From positions 1 to 64,000 of the forward strand of contig NZ_JAHTBN010000006.1 in the NCBI RefSeq assembly GCF_019166065.1: a DNA stretch of 64,000 bases. Reading direction: 5' to 3'. Below the pieces are notes generated by a model. It made no database searches. It was not told the DNA's origin and saw only the letters and a list, made by a program, of their open reading frames with translations. The translations under genes and the position numbers were made by a program. Below, one piece after another: positions 16,386-26,001 of this stretch (its first letter is position 1; every line of letters starts with the position of its first letter). This DNA comes from Candidimonas humi (GTDB lineage Bacteria > Pseudomonadota > Gammaproteobacteria > Burkholderiales > Burkholderiaceae_B).

Positions 16386-17291
16386 ATGCCTTCCGTCAGC
16401 GAAAAAACCTATACTCCCGCACCCGCAAAGAAAGTGGCCTTCCTCGGGCTGGGCGTGATGGGTTTTCCCATGGCCGGCCACCTGAGCCGCGCCGGCCACC
16501 AGGTCGTCGTCTATAACCGCAGCCACGCCAAGGCCGAGGCCTGGGTCTCGGAATTCGGCGGCCGCGCGGCCAAGACGCCGAAACTGGCGGCGCAAGGCGC
16601 CGACATCGTGTTCTGCTGCGTGGGCAATGACGACGACTTGCGCAGCGTGGTGCTGGGCGATGACGGCGCGCTCGCGGGCATGGGCAAGGGCTCGATCTTC
16701 GTCGACCACACCACGGCTTCGGCCGAAGTGGCGCGCGAACTGCACAAGCTCGCCGCGGCCCAGGGCGTGGGATTCGTGGACGCCCCGGTTTCGGGCGGCC
16801 AGGCCGGCGCCGTCAACGGCGTGCTCACCGTGATGTGCGGCGGCGAGCCGCAGCAGTTCGCGGCGATAGAGCCGGTGGCCTATGCCTACGGCCGTGCCGT
16901 CACGCTGCTGGGCGCGCCGGGCTCCGGACAGCTATGCAAGATGGTCAACCAGATATGCATAGCCGGCCTGGTGCAAGGCCTGTCGGAAGCCGTAGCCTTC
17001 GGCCAGGCGGCGCAGCTCGACATGGACAAGGTGCTGCAAGTCATCAGCAAAGGCGCGGCCCAGAGCTGGCAGATGGAAAACCGCGGCACCACGATGGTGG
17101 CCGGCAAATTCGATTTCGGCTTTGCCGTGGACTGGATGCGCAAGGATCTCGGCCTGGTGCTCGACGAGGCCAAGCGCAACGGCGCCCGGGTGCCGGTCAC
17201 GGCGCTGGTGGACCAGTTCTACGCCGACGTGCAGCACATGGGCGGCAATCGTTGGGACACCTCCAGCCTGATCAAGCGGCTGCGCCCCTGA
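16386..17291 (+). CDS. NAD(P)-dependent beta-hydroxyacid dehydrogenase
   Basis: The 301-residue protein belongs to the 3-hydroxyisobutyrate/tartronate-semialdehyde reductase family. The Rossmann motif GLGVMGFPMA is at residues 21-30, the substrate-binding block DAPVSGGQAGAVNGVLTVM follows, and the catalytic lysine is Lys185 in GQLCKMVNQ. Tartronate semialdehyde or malonate semialdehyde relatives would fit the malonate neighbourhood, but the 173-base gap from matB and lack of specific motifs leave the substrate open. GGAG lies nine bases before the ATG. A terminator follows directly. Confidence 0.88.
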   Translation: MPSVSEKTYTPAPAKKVAFLGLGVMGFPMAGHLSRAGHQVVVYNRSHAKAEAWVSEFGGRAAKTPKLAAQGADIVFCCVGNDDDLRSVVLGDDGALAGMGKGSIFVDHTTASAEVARELHKLAAAQGVGFVDAPVSGGQAGAVNGVLTVMCGGEPQQFAAIEPVAYAYGRAVTLLGAPGSGQLCKMVNQICIAGLVQGLSEAVAFGQAAQLDMDKVLQVISKGAAQSWQMENRGTTMVAGKFDFGFAVDWMRKDLGLVLDEAKRNGARVPVTALVDQFYADVQHMGGNRWDTSSLIKRLRP

Positions 17292-17307
17292 AAGCCCGGG
17301 CGCAGGC

Positions 17308-17352
17308 ATAAAAAAACGGCTCGCACGATATCGGCGAGCCGTTATTTTTTTC
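17308..17352. terminator. bidirectional intrinsic terminator
   Basis: AACGGCTCGC and GCGAGCCGTT form a perfect 10-base-pair stem, with an A-run on the left and ATTTTTTT on the right. It ends both the rightward dehydrogenase transcript and the leftward tctBA transcript. Confidence 0.92.
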
Positions 17353-17392
17353 GCCTTGCGGCACGCGCCGGCGAAGCCGGCGCAACCATTGC

Positions 17393-18958
17393 TTATTCTG
17401 CGTAGGCCTTGGTTTTTTCTTCGACCTGCTGTTCGGCGGCGACTGCGGCCGACACTGGCTTGGGCGTTCGACACTTCTTCCAGACGAAGGATATGATCTG
17501 CACCACGACCAGCAGCAAGGACGCGTAGACGAAGCCGGCGCTGATGGGGCGAGTGATGAAGATGGACATATCGCCACGCGACAGCAGCAAGGCCCGGCGG
17601 AAGTTCTCTTCGACCATGGGGCCCAGCACGTAGCCCAGCAATATCGGCGCCACCGAGAAATCGAGGAACACCAGTATCGCACCCACTATGCCGAACACCA
17701 GCACTTCGCCGACTTCGAACAAGCTGTTCTGGGTACTGAAACAGCCCACCGCAATGAAGAAGAGCGCCGAAGGGAACAGGAACTTGTAGGGCACCTGCAG
17801 CATCTTGACCCACAAGCCGATCAGAGGCACGTTCAGCACCACCAGCAGCAGATTGCCGACCCAGAAGCTGGCGATCAGGCCCCAGAAGATGTCCGGGTGC
17901 GAGGTGATGAGCTGCGGCCCGGGCTGGATGCCCTGGATCAGCAGCGCGCCGAGAATCAGCGCCATCACCGCGTCGCCGGGGATGCCCAGGCTCATGGTGG
18001 GGATGAAGTCCACCTGCGTCTTGGAGTGCGATGCCGCTTCCGGGGATGCCACGCCTGCGATCTCGCCATAGCCGAAACGTTCAGGGTGCTTAGACACCTT
18101 GCGCTCGAGCGCGTAGGCCACGAAGGTGGTGATGGTCGGCCCCGTGCCCGGCAGCACGCCGAACAAGGTACCCACCAAGGTGCCGCGCAACATAGGGAAG
18201 AAAGACTTCTTCATTTCTTCCTTGGTGGGCCGCAAGTCCTTGAGGCTCATCTTCATGCCGCTGCCCACGACCGTCATGCGATTGACGCTGAGCAGGAACT
18301 CGGCCACGCCGAACAGGCCCATGGCCAAGGCCACCAGGTCGATGCCGTCTTCGAGATTGAGCATGCCGAAGGTGAAACGCATCGTGCCCGTGTTGACGTC
18401 GGTACCCACCACGCCGGTCAGCAGCCCGAACAAGGTCATGGCCACGCCTTTGATGGCCGAACCCTTCGACATGGTGGAACCCGCAAGCAGGCCCAGCAGC
18501 ATGATGGAGAAGATTTCCGCCGGTCCGAACTTGAAGGCGACTTCGACCAATAGCGGCGAGAAGAACACCATCACGGCGATACCCACGGAAGCCGCGAAGA
18601 ACGAGGCCGCCATGGCCACGCCCAGCGCCGCGCCGCCGCGCCCTTTCTTGGTGAGCGGGTAGCCGTCCAGGCACGCCACGGCATGTGGCGGGTGCACCGG
18701 CAGATTCAGCAAGATGGCGCCGATCGCGCCGCCGTACATGGAGCCGTAGAAAATGCCCGAGAGCATCAGGATGGCCGCCACCGGGTGCATGACGTACGTC
18801 AAAGGCAGCAGAATGGAAATTGCAGCCAGCGCGCCCAGGCCCGGCAGCACCCCGATCAGGTTGCCGGCGACCACGCCGAAAATGGACCACATCAGATTGT
18901 GCGGCTCGAACGCGATGCCGAACCCATACATGAGGTCAAGCAGTGACTTCTCTATCAT
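17393..18958 (-). CDS. tctA: TctA-family permease, second copy
   Basis: This large permease of a tripartite tricarboxylate transporter has 521 residues and about a dozen helices. It shows GNLIGVLPGLGALAAISILLP, GIFYGSMYGGAIGAILLNLP, the repeat LPGTGPTITTFVAYALERK, VASPEAASHSKTQVDFIPTMSLGIPG and LGPMVEENFRRALLLSRGD. The ATG at 18958 (MIEKSLLDLMYG) begins two bases after the tctB stop and matches the family N-terminus. Its hydrophilic C-terminal tail is alanine- and lysine-rich. It is placed downstream of the tctDE regulators, so citrate-like tricarboxylates are the likely cargo, but this is inference. Confidence 0.95.
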   Translation of the reverse strand: MIEKSLLDLMYGFGIAFEPHNLMWSIFGVVAGNLIGVLPGLGALAAISILLPLTYVMHPVAAILMLSGIFYGSMYGGAIGAILLNLPVHPPHAVACLDGYPLTKKGRGGAALGVAMAASFFAASVGIAVMVFFSPLLVEVAFKFGPAEIFSIMLLGLLAGSTMSKGSAIKGVAMTLFGLLTGVVGTDVNTGTMRFTFGMLNLEDGIDLVALAMGLFGVAEFLLSVNRMTVVGSGMKMSLKDLRPTKEEMKKSFFPMLRGTLVGTLFGVLPGTGPTITTFVAYALERKVSKHPERFGYGEIAGVASPEAASHSKTQVDFIPTMSLGIPGDAVMALILGALLIQGIQPGPQLITSHPDIFWGLIASFWVGNLLLVVLNVPLIGLWVKMLQVPYKFLFPSALFFIAVGCFSTQNSLFEVGEVLVFGIVGAILVFLDFSVAPILLGYVLGPMVEENFRRALLLSRGDMSIFITRPISAGFVYASLLLVVVQIISFVWKKCRTPKPVSAAVAAEQQVEEKTKAYAE

Positions 18959-18960
18959 GA

Positions 18961-19416
18961 TCAACCCCAGTGCAAGAGAGGAAATTGCAGTTGCAGCAAC
19001 CACCAGAAGATGATCACCGCCACGATACACATGGACACGGACAAGATCAGCGCGCCCTTGATCGTATTCATGCGGTCGCCCAGCGCCGAAATGAATACGA
19101 TGGCGAACGTCGCCGGCAACAAGCCGGTAAATTCACCCAACACGATGAATGCGACGATACTGCCTATGATGCATAGCCAGCCTCGCCATTCCGGCTTGTC
19201 CTTGCCCGTAGCCATGTTCTTGTGGCCCAGGCCTTCGATCGCGATAATGACCCCCATCACTGCCAACAAAGCCCCGACGGCCGCCGGGAAGAACCCCGGC
19301 CCCATGTGGCTCAGTGAACCGATCTGATAGCTTGCCCCCTCGAGAATGGCTCCCAGCCCAAACAAAATCATCAGGGCCCCGCCATAATAGTCTTTATTTA
19401 TTTTGCCCTTAAACAC
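18961..19416 (-). CDS. tctB: TctB-family small membrane subunit, second copy
   Basis: The 151-residue protein has four hydrophobic segments and the family motif HMGPGFFPAAVGALLAVMGVIIA. I place the start at GTG 19416 (VFKGKINKDYYGGALMIL) because AAGGAG lies eight bases upstream; a TTG just before it is equally possible, and a longer frame to 19461 lacks a ribosome site. It is coupled to tctA with a 2-base gap. No receptor gene is between it and the regulators, unlike the classical tctCBA order. Confidence 0.9.
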   Translation of the reverse strand: MFKGKINKDYYGGALMILFGLGAILEGASYQIGSLSHMGPGFFPAAVGALLAVMGVIIAIEGLGHKNMATGKDKPEWRGWLCIIGSIVAFIVLGEFTGLLPATFAIVFISALGDRMNTIKGALILSVSMCIVAVIIFWWLLQLQFPLLHWG

Positions 19417-19777
19417 CAATACAACTCCTTGAAAACTACCTGCCTGAATTACAGCGGCCACAAACGTGGTTGCCGAGCAGAGGGCAGTCGAAAAAGTATG
19501 AAGGAGTGCACTTTACGGGAACCTGAAATTCAGGGTTAATACTATGCGTCTTCGCTCGCATTTCATCGCCCTGTTTCGAGTCTTGAAACGCGATGCCTGA
19601 ACTCGCGGCAAGCGCCTCGAAAACCGCTAGTGGACGAGGACCGTCCGCCGCCCGATTCCAGCCCGCCCGCAAGCCCCGATTGCTGAACTGCAAATATCAG
19701 GTACCGAAGCACATGTCCTCTATATATATAGAGACATGTACAGGCGCAGGCCGGCACATACCATCCTGAGCATTCAT
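19417..19777. promoter_or_regulatory. tctB upstream region with A/T palindrome
   Basis: These 361 bases lie between the tctE stop and the tctB start and must hold the tctBA promoter. CTCTATATATATAGAG (19718-19733) is a perfect 16-base palindrome, flanked by CATGT and ACATG, which extend the dyad with a one-base offset. It is about 300 bases upstream of tctB. TctD is an OmpR-type protein and usually binds direct repeats, so the palindrome may serve another regulator. No gene is seen here. Confidence 0.5.
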
Positions 19778-21295
19778 TCAGAACGCCGGCACTTTCAATA
19801 CGGCGCGCAAGCCGACGCCGCCGGAATCATTCGGATCGCCGTCCTCGAGCACGATGGTGCCGCCGTTGCGCTCGGCGTAAGCCAGGGCGATGGCCAGGCC
19901 CAGGCCCGAACCCGAACCGCGCATGCTTTGGCGCTGGGGCCCGCCGCGCTCGAAGCGCAGGAACACGCTGGCGCGCAGCATGGGATCCAGGCCCGGCCCG
20001 TTGTCCGATACCGACACCCACGACCAGCCGCCCTGCGTGCCGGCGGCCACCGTGATGGTGGCGCCGCGCCCGGCGTGATTGATGGCGTTGTGCACCAGGT
20101 TCGCCAGGGCTTCGTGCAGGCCGGCTTCGCTGGCCAGCGCGCGGGCGCCATGCGCGGCGCTCCCCTGCCCCGCGGCATCTTCGCCCGGCGCATCGGCGCT
20201 CGCGCAAGGTGCGGCCCAGCCGAGATCCTGGTTCTGTTCGCGCGCCAGGGGCAGATACTGCAGCACCACATCCCGGGCCAGGGCATCGAGGTCGACCTGC
20301 TCGCGCACGACGCCATGCTGCTGGTTGGCATTGGCCAGGGACAGCAACTGTTCGGTCAGTCGGGTCATGCGGCCCAACTGCGACACGATGGCGGACAAGG
20401 ATTCGCGCAGCCTGGAGATGTCCTGCTCGCGCTGCGCGTACTGCGCCTGCGTGAGCATGATGGCCAGAGGCGTGCGCAACTGGTGCGAGGCGTCGGCCAG
20501 GAACTGCGCCTGCCGGTCCAGGATGCTGCGGTACAAATCTATGTGGTGATTCACCGCATTGACCAGTGGCACCACTTCATGGGGCACGTGCGCGGTGTCC
20601 AGCGGCATGAGGTTGTCGACCTTGCGCGCGCGCACTTCGCGGCGCAGGCGCCGCAGCGGCCGCAGCGCCCACTCGACGCTGAGCCAGACCAGCAGCACCA
20701 CCAGCAGCAGCATGCGCCCGTCGCGGTACAAGGCCGCCAAGCCGGCCTCGCGCTCGGTGCGCTCGCGCACCCCCGTGCTCTCGCCCACCAGGACAAGCAC
20801 CTGGCGGTGCATGCCCCGATAGTGCAGGTCGCGCCACAAGGCCACCATGCGCACGGGGTCGCCGCGATAGCTCGAGTCGTAGAAAACCGGAACGCCTTCG
20901 TGTTCGGCCAGAAGCTCGGGACGCGGCAGGCCCTGCATGCCGAGCAGGCCGCGTCCCGCGACACGCCGGGCATCCGCCCCGGCGAGCGAGGGTGCGCCCG
21001 CGCCGACCTCTTCGACCCGGAAATACTTGCGGCTGCCCGCGCGCGATTCGAGCATCACCTGGGCATAGAAGGGAGGGTCGATGCGCAAGGACCCGTCGGC
21101 ATTGAACTCGACACTGGTTTCCAGCACCTTGGCCGGTTCCAGCAAGGCGCTGTCGTAGACCTGCTCGGTGATTTCGGTAAGCGAGCGGTAATCGCCCCAG
21201 CTGTCGACCAGCAGCAGCGCCACCACGCCGGGTATCAGCAACAGCAGCAGCCAGTAGCGGATGCCGCCCGGCATCTTGCGGTGCGCCCAGGCCAT
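19778..21295 (-). CDS. tctE: sensor histidine kinase, TctE-like
   Basis: The 505-residue inner-membrane kinase has helices at about residues 14-30 and 195-212 enclosing a periplasmic sensor domain. The phospho-accepting His271 lies in DASHQLRTPL. The ATPase domain has the N box LVHNAINH, G1 box VSDNGPGLD and G2 box GSGSGLGLAIA. It follows the response regulator after three bases and precedes tctB, the known tctDE-tct arrangement, so it probably senses an extracellular tricarboxylate. A 788-codon open frame on the other strand is not real. Confidence 0.9.
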   Translation of the reverse strand: MAWAHRKMPGGIRYWLLLLLIPGVVALLLVDSWGDYRSLTEITEQVYDSALLEPAKVLETSVEFNADGSLRIDPPFYAQVMLESRAGSRKYFRVEEVGAGAPSLAGADARRVAGRGLLGMQGLPRPELLAEHEGVPVFYDSSYRGDPVRMVALWRDLHYRGMHRQVLVLVGESTGVRERTEREAGLAALYRDGRMLLLVVLLVWLSVEWALRPLRRLRREVRARKVDNLMPLDTAHVPHEVVPLVNAVNHHIDLYRSILDRQAQFLADASHQLRTPLAIMLTQAQYAQREQDISRLRESLSAIVSQLGRMTRLTEQLLSLANANQQHGVVREQVDLDALARDVVLQYLPLAREQNQDLGWAAPCASADAPGEDAAGQGSAAHGARALASEAGLHEALANLVHNAINHAGRGATITVAAGTQGGWSWVSVSDNGPGLDPMLRASVFLRFERGGPQRQSMRGSGSGLGLAIALAYAERNGGTIVLEDGDPNDSGGVGLRAVLKVPAF

Positions 21296-21298
21296 GGG

Positions 21299-21976
21299 TC
21301 AGAGACCGCCCTGTATGCTCTCGAGCATATATCCCAGGCCGCGCACCGTCACGATATGCACGTCGCTGCCGGCCAGCTTCTTGCGCAGGCGATGCAGCAC
21401 CACCTCGATGGCATCGGGGCTGGCTTCGCTGTCGTGCTCGAATACCTTGCCGAACAGCTGCGTTTTCTCGACGGGCACGCCGCTGCGCAGCATCAAGGCC
21501 CCCAGCGCGGCATGTTCGCGCGGGGTCAGGTGCACGATCGCGCCGTTCAGCGAAAACGAGCGGCTTTCGCTGTCGTATTCCAGCGCCCCGCATTGCAGGC
21601 GCGGCACGGGTCGCCCGCGGCTGCGCCGCACCAGCGCGGTCAGGCGCGCCTCGAGTTCTTCGAGGGCGAAAGGCTTGCTCATGAAATCGTCGGCCCCGAG
21701 ATTCAGGCCCCGCACCCGGTCCTGCAAGGCGCCCTGGGCCGTCAGGATCAGCACCGGCGTGACGTCGCCGCGCGCGCGCATCTCGCGCAGCAGCACCAGG
21801 CCGTGCTTGTCGGGCAGGCGCAAGTCCATGACCACCGCGTCGTATTCCCGTTCGGCCAGCTTGGATTCGGCAGTGCGCGCATCGGGCGCGTGGTCGGGCA
21901 CGAAGCCGCTCTGCGCCAGCGCACGTTCGAGCCACGACGCCATCTCGCGTTCGTCTTCAACCAGCAGTATGCGCAT
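21299..21976 (-). CDS. tctD: OmpR-family response regulator, TctD-like
   Basis: The 225-residue regulator has an N-terminal receiver with the acidic pocket EDE (7-9), phospho-acceptor Asp51 in VMDLRLPD and Lys101 in MSKPFAL. The C-terminal OmpR/PhoB winged helix contains [17 protein letters not shown] and [11 protein letters not shown]...[13 protein letters not shown]. It overlaps the upstream rppH gene by 20 bases and is followed closely by the kinase. The likely target is tctBA downstream. Confidence 0.92.
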   Translation of the reverse strand: MRILLVEDEREMASWLERALAQSGFVPDHAPDARTAESKLAEREYDAVVMDLRLPDKHGLVLLREMRARGDVTPVLILTAQGALQDRVRGLNLGADDFMSKPFALEELEARLTALVRRSRGRPVPRLQCGALEYDSESRSFSLNGAIVHLTPREHAALGALMLRSGVPVEKTQLFGKVFEHDSEASPDAIEVVLHRLRKKLAGSDVHIVTVRGLGYMLESIQGGL

Positions 21977-22517
21977 GATCCCCGTCGCGCCCCGAATGCC
22001 GCTGGCCCTGCGCGCGCTGCCGTAAAAAGCGCGTGTCCTGGCCTCGGCGGAACAGGATCAGCGCCAGTTCGTTCAGCGCCAGGGAATAGACCTCGCGCTT
22101 GAACTCGATAACCGCCTCGAGCGGCACCCAATATTGGCTCCAGCGCCAGGCATCGAACTCGGGATGCCGGGTGGAGCGCAGGCACACGTCCGTGTCGCGC
22201 CCGACCATCCTGAGCAGGAACCAGATCTGCTTTTGCCCTTTATAGTGCCCGCGCGAATCGCGCCGAATAAAATTGCTCGGCACGTTGTAGCGCAACCAGT
22301 CACGCGTACGCCCTAATATCCGAACGTGTTCGGGATGCAGACCCACTTCTTCGTGGAGTTCCCGGTACATGGCCTGCACCGGGCTCTCGCCATACTGGAT
22401 TCCGCCTTGCGGAAACTGCCACGCATGCTCACGAACACGTTTACCCCAGAAAACCTCGTTTTTTTGGTTCACGAGGATAATGCCGACATTAGGACGGTAG
22501 CCTTCACGATCCAACAT
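21957..22517 (-). CDS. rppH: RNA pyrophosphohydrolase RppH
   Basis: RppH removes pyrophosphate from the 5' end of mRNA and so starts decay. The 186-residue Nudix protein begins [17 protein letters not shown] as the family does. It has the Nudix box [20 protein letters not shown] (about residues 38-57) and the downstream block [24 protein letters not shown]. The ATG at 22517 is chosen over one eight codons earlier because the conserved protein starts there. It is divergent from proS, a frequent pairing in betaproteobacteria. Confidence 0.95.
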   Translation of the reverse strand: MLDREGYRPNVGIILVNQKNEVFWGKRVREHAWQFPQGGIQYGESPVQAMYRELHEEVGLHPEHVRILGRTRDWLRYNVPSNFIRRDSRGHYKGQKQIWFLLRMVGRDTDVCLRSTRHPEFDAWRWSQYWVPLEAVIEFKREVYSLALNELALILFRRGQDTRFLRQRAQGQRHSGRDGDHAHTAG

Positions 22518-22583
22518 GGGCCACCCCAAAAGCGAATTCAATACAATTACGCCTGATTATACGTATCTGCAGAGATCCCCACC

Positions 22584-24323
22584 ATGCGCGCATCCAAGTA
22601 TCACATCAATACGCTCAAAGAGGCCCCGGCCGAAACCGAAGTCGTCAGCCACAGCCTCATGACCCGCGCGGGCATGATCCGCAAAGTGGCAGGCGGGATA
22701 TACACCTACATGCCGCTGGGCCTGCGGGTGCTGCGCAAGATCGAAAACGTGGTGCGCGAGGAAATGAACCGGGCCGGCGCCATCGAGCTGCTGATGCCCG
22801 TGGTGCAGCCGGCCGAGCTGTGGATGGAATCCGGCCGCTGGGAACAATACGGCGACGAGCTGCTGCGCATCAAGGACCGCCACCAGCGCGACTTCGTGCT
22901 GCAGCCCACCTCCGAGGAAGTGATCACCGACATCGCGCGCAACGAAATCCATAGCTGGCGCCAGTTGCCGCTGAATTTCTATCACATCCAGACCAAGTTC
23001 CGCGACGAACGCCGGCCCCGCTTCGGCCTGATGCGCGGCCGCGAATTCACCATGAAGGACGCCTATTCCTTCGACCGCGACGAAGCCGGCGCCCAGGCCA
23101 GCTACGACATCATGTTCCAGGCCTATATGCGCATTTTCGAGCGCCTGGGCCTGAAATTCCGCGCCGTGGCGGCCGATACCGGCTCCATAGGCGGCTCGCG
23201 CAGCCATGAATTCCAGGTGATCGCCGATACCGGCGAAGACCTGCTCGTCTATAACCCCGACACGCAGTATGCCGCCAATATCGAGCTGGCGGCCGCGCCC
23301 TGCCTGATCGAGCGCCGCGCCGAACCCGCCGAAGACCTGGTGCAAGCCGCCACGCCGCAGGCGCCCAAGTGCGAACTCGTCGCCCAGCAGCTCGGCCGGC
23401 CCCTGACCGATACCGTCAAATCCATCGTGCTGGCCACCGATCCGGCCGAAGGCGACGCCGACGGCCAGGTGCGCATCTGGCTGCTGCTGCTGCGCGGCGA
23501 CCACGAGCTCAACGAGATCAAGGCGGGCAAACTGCCGGGCTTCGAAAACGGCTACCGCTTCGCCACCGAAGCCGAGATCCTGGACACCTTCGGCTGCGTG
23601 CCGGGCTACCTGGGCCCCATCAACACCGTCAAGCCGGTAAGCATTGTCGCCGACCTGACCGTGGCGCACATGAGCGATTTCATCTGCGGCGCCAACCGCG
23701 AGGGCTACCACTACACCGGCGCCAACTGGGGCCGCGACCTGCCCGAACCCACGACCGCCGACCTGCGCAATGTGGTGGCGGGCGACCCCGACCCCGCCGG
23801 CGGCCGGCTCGCCATACAGCGCGGCATCGAAGTGGGCCACGTATTTTTCCTGGGCGACAAATATTCCAAGGCGCTGCAGGCCACCTACCTGGATACCGAT
23901 GGCAAACCTGCCTTGCTGCAGATGGGCTGCTACGGCATAGGCATCAGCCGCATCTCCGCCGCGGCGATCGAGCAGCGTCACGACGACAAGGGCATCGTCT
24001 GGCCGCGGGCCATCGCGCCCTTCGAAGTGGTGATCTGCCCCGTGGGCGGGAACAAAAACGAACTGGTTGGAAACATTTCGGAACAAATCTACCAGGGCCT
24101 GCAGGCGGAAGGGGTGGAAGTCATACTGGACGACCGCGACATACGGCCCGGCGTGATGTTCGCGGAATGGGAACTGATAGGCATACCGCTGCGCATCACG
24201 GTCGGCGACCGAGGCCTGAAGGAAGGCATCGTGGAGATCCAGGCACGCAGCGATGCCGGGGCGGTCAAAGTCCCGGTGGAACAGGCGCAGGCCGCCGCGC
24301 TCGAACGGTTAAAATCCCTGTAA
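22584..24323 (+). CDS. proS: prolyl-tRNA synthetase
   Basis: This cytosolic class II synthetase charges tRNA-Pro. At 579 residues it is the bacterial type with an inserted YbaK-like editing domain (about residues 225-400) that removes mischarged alanine. Class II motif 1 ([30 protein letters not shown]), motif 2 ([33 protein letters not shown]) and motif 3 ([16 protein letters not shown]) are intact. The C-terminal anticodon-binding domain contains the typical [20 protein letters not shown]. Confidence 0.98.
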   Translation: MRASKYHINTLKEAPAETEVVSHSLMTRAGMIRKVAGGIYTYMPLGLRVLRKIENVVREEMNRAGAIELLMPVVQPAELWMESGRWEQYGDELLRIKDRHQRDFVLQPTSEEVITDIARNEIHSWRQLPLNFYHIQTKFRDERRPRFGLMRGREFTMKDAYSFDRDEAGAQASYDIMFQAYMRIFERLGLKFRAVAADTGSIGGSRSHEFQVIADTGEDLLVYNPDTQYAANIELAAAPCLIERRAEPAEDLVQAATPQAPKCELVAQQLGRPLTDTVKSIVLATDPAEGDADGQVRIWLLLLRGDHELNEIKAGKLPGFENGYRFATEAEILDTFGCVPGYLGPINTVKPVSIVADLTVAHMSDFICGANREGYHYTGANWGRDLPEPTTADLRNVVAGDPDPAGGRLAIQRGIEVGHVFFLGDKYSKALQATYLDTDGKPALLQMGCYGIGISRISAAAIEQRHDDKGIVWPRAIAPFEVVICPVGGNKNELVGNISEQIYQGLQAEGVEVILDDRDIRPGVMFAEWELIGIPLRITVGDRGLKEGIVEIQARSDAGAVKVPVEQAQAAALERLKSL

Positions 24324-24451
24324 GGCCGGCCCGGAAGCGCCGCCATAGCGGCGCGCCGGCACCGCCGCGGGATGGCGCAGGGCTCTGCAGCCCCCGCCTC
24401 GCCGGGCGGGGCTGGCATCCAGGCACGTGGTCACACTGATTAACCATTTCC

Positions 24452-24877
24452 ATGCCATCTGAAACACCTGATAAATTTTCCACTTTCCAGATTCGCGTAT
24501 ATTACGAAGACACCGATGCCGGCGGCGTGGTGTTTTATGCGAATTATTTGAAATTCCTGGAAAGGGCCCGCACCGAATGGCTGCGCGAATTGGGGGTGGG
24601 CCAACACGAACTGGCGCAGCGGGAGCGCCGCGGCTTCGTGGTCAAGGGCCTTGAAATACAATACCGCAGGCCGGCGCGGCTCGACGACCTGCTCACCATC
24701 CGCAGCAGGGTCGTGCGCCTGGGCCCGGCATCGATCACCTTCGAACAATTTATCGATCGCGAAAGGGAACTGCTGTGTGCAAGCACTATCCAAGTCTGTT
24801 GCCTGGACCTGGATACATTTCGCCCCATCGCACTACCCATTGAACTCCGCACTCTTCTGGAAAAGGTTCAGGAATAA
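24452..24877 (+). CDS. ybgC: Tol-Pal associated acyl-CoA thioesterase YbgC
   Basis: The 141-residue hotdog-fold thioesterase has the 4HBT active site VYYEDTDAGGVVFYANYLKFLERARTEW, with the catalytic aspartate at residue 20 or 22. It is the first gene of the tol-pal cluster in most proteobacteria and may act on acyl-ACP or acyl-CoA during phospholipid metabolism at the inner membrane. tolQ begins three bases after its stop. Confidence 0.95.
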   Translation: MPSETPDKFSTFQIRVYYEDTDAGGVVFYANYLKFLERARTEWLRELGVGQHELAQRERRGFVVKGLEIQYRRPARLDDLLTIRSRVVRLGPASITFEQFIDRERELLCASTIQVCCLDLDTFRPIALPIELRTLLEKVQE

Positions 24878-24880
24878 ATC

Positions 24881-25552
24881 ATGCACGCCTCCAACGACCT
24901 GTCGTTGATCTCTTTGATGCTCAATGCCAGCATTCCGGTGCAGCTGGTCATGCTGATCCTGCTGGGCATCTCGGTCTTGTCATGGACTTATATTTTCAGC
25001 AAGCGCGCGGCGCTCAAGCGCGCCAATGAACAGACCCGGCGCTTCGAGGACGATTTCTGGGCCGGCGGCGACCTCTCGGTGCTGCAGCAAGCCGTGGCCA
25101 GCCGCCGCGCCGAGCATGGCTCGCTCGCACGGATCTTCGACTCCGGCATGACCGAGTTCATCAAGGCCCGGCGCCATGGCAATGGCGAGTCGGCCCTGGA
25201 CGGCCCGCGCCGCGCCATGCGCGCCACCTACCAGCGCGAAATGGACAGCCTCGAATCGCACCTCAATTTCCTGGCCTCGGCCGGTTCGGTCAGCCCCTAT
25301 CTGGGCCTGCTCGGCACGGTCTGGGGCATCATGCACGCTTTCATCGGCCTGTCGGCTATGCAGCAGGCCACCCTGGCCTCGGTGGCTCCCGGCATCGCCG
25401 AGGCCCTGATCGCCACGGCCATCGGCCTGTTCGCGGCCATTCCGGCGGTCATCGCCTACAACCGCTACACCAATGAAATCGATCGCCTGTCGATACGCTT
25501 CGACAGCTTCATCGATGAATTCCTCAACATACTGCAACGCCAGGTGCGCTGA
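24881..25552 (+). CDS. tolQ: Tol-Pal motor protein TolQ
   Basis: TolQ is the ExbB/MotA-type proton-channel subunit that drives TolA during outer-membrane constriction at division. The 223-residue protein has three membrane helices: one near residues 10-38, and two in the C-terminal half within SVSPYLGLLGTVWGIMHAFIGL and VAPGIAEALIATAIGLFAAIPAVIAYN. The long cytoplasmic loop lies between them. Its stop overlaps the start of tolR by one base. Confidence 0.97.
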   Translation: MHASNDLSLISLMLNASIPVQLVMLILLGISVLSWTYIFSKRAALKRANEQTRRFEDDFWAGGDLSVLQQAVASRRAEHGSLARIFDSGMTEFIKARRHGNGESALDGPRRAMRATYQREMDSLESHLNFLASAGSVSPYLGLLGTVWGIMHAFIGLSAMQQATLASVAPGIAEALIATAIGLFAAIPAVIAYNRYTNEIDRLSIRFDSFIDEFLNILQRQVR

Positions 25553-26001
25553 TGCCCTCGAACCGCGGTAGCGGCGGCCGTTCCGGACGCCGCCTGAAGA
25601 ATGAAATCAACGTCGTGCCGTATATCGACGTGATGCTGGTGCTGCTGGTCATCTTCATGGTGACCGCGCCCATGATCACCCCGGGCCTGATCAATCTTCC
25701 TTCTGTCGGCCAGGCAGCCGAAGTGCCCGCCGCGCCTATCGAAGTGCAAATCTCCGAAGACGGATCCCTGGCCGTGCGGCGCCGCGACGCCGGCGCCGAA
25801 TTCGAGAAGACGACCAGCGACGACCTGATCAACAAGGTCCAGTCCATGCTCACCGCCGACACGCCGGTGGTGATTTCCGCCGACGGCAAGGTGCCGTATG
25901 AGTCGGTCATGAAGGTCATGGACCAGTTGCGTTCCAACGGCGTCACGCGCCTGGGACTGCTCGTGAACCAGCAGGCCAATGCCGGCCAGTTGAACAAATG
26001 A
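25552..26001 (+). CDS. tolR: Tol-Pal motor protein TolR
   Basis: TolR is the ExbD-type partner of TolQ. The 149-residue protein has a basic N-terminus, one membrane helix containing the proton-carrying aspartate (INVVPYIDVMLVLLVIFMVTAPM), and a periplasmic domain ending in the conserved VMDQLRSNGVTRLGLLV. ATG overlaps both the tolQ stop upstream and, at its own end (ATGA), the tolA start. Confidence 0.97.
   Translation: MPSNRGSGGRSGRRLKNEINVVPYIDVMLVLLVIFMVTAPMITPGLINLPSVGQAAEVPAAPIEVQISEDGSLAVRRRDAGAEFEKTTSDDLINKVQSMLTADTPVVISADGKVPYESVMKVMDQLRSNGVTRLGLLVNQQANAGQLNK

Noticed and set aside
19736-22102. A 788-codon open frame on the plus strand across tctE and tctD.
   Set aside because: The opposite strand encodes a complete histidine kinase and response regulator with all motifs; the plus frame has no recognisable features.
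22557-24086. A 509-codon minus-strand frame within proS.
   Set aside because: It is the antisense of a highly conserved synthetase and shows only shadow composition.
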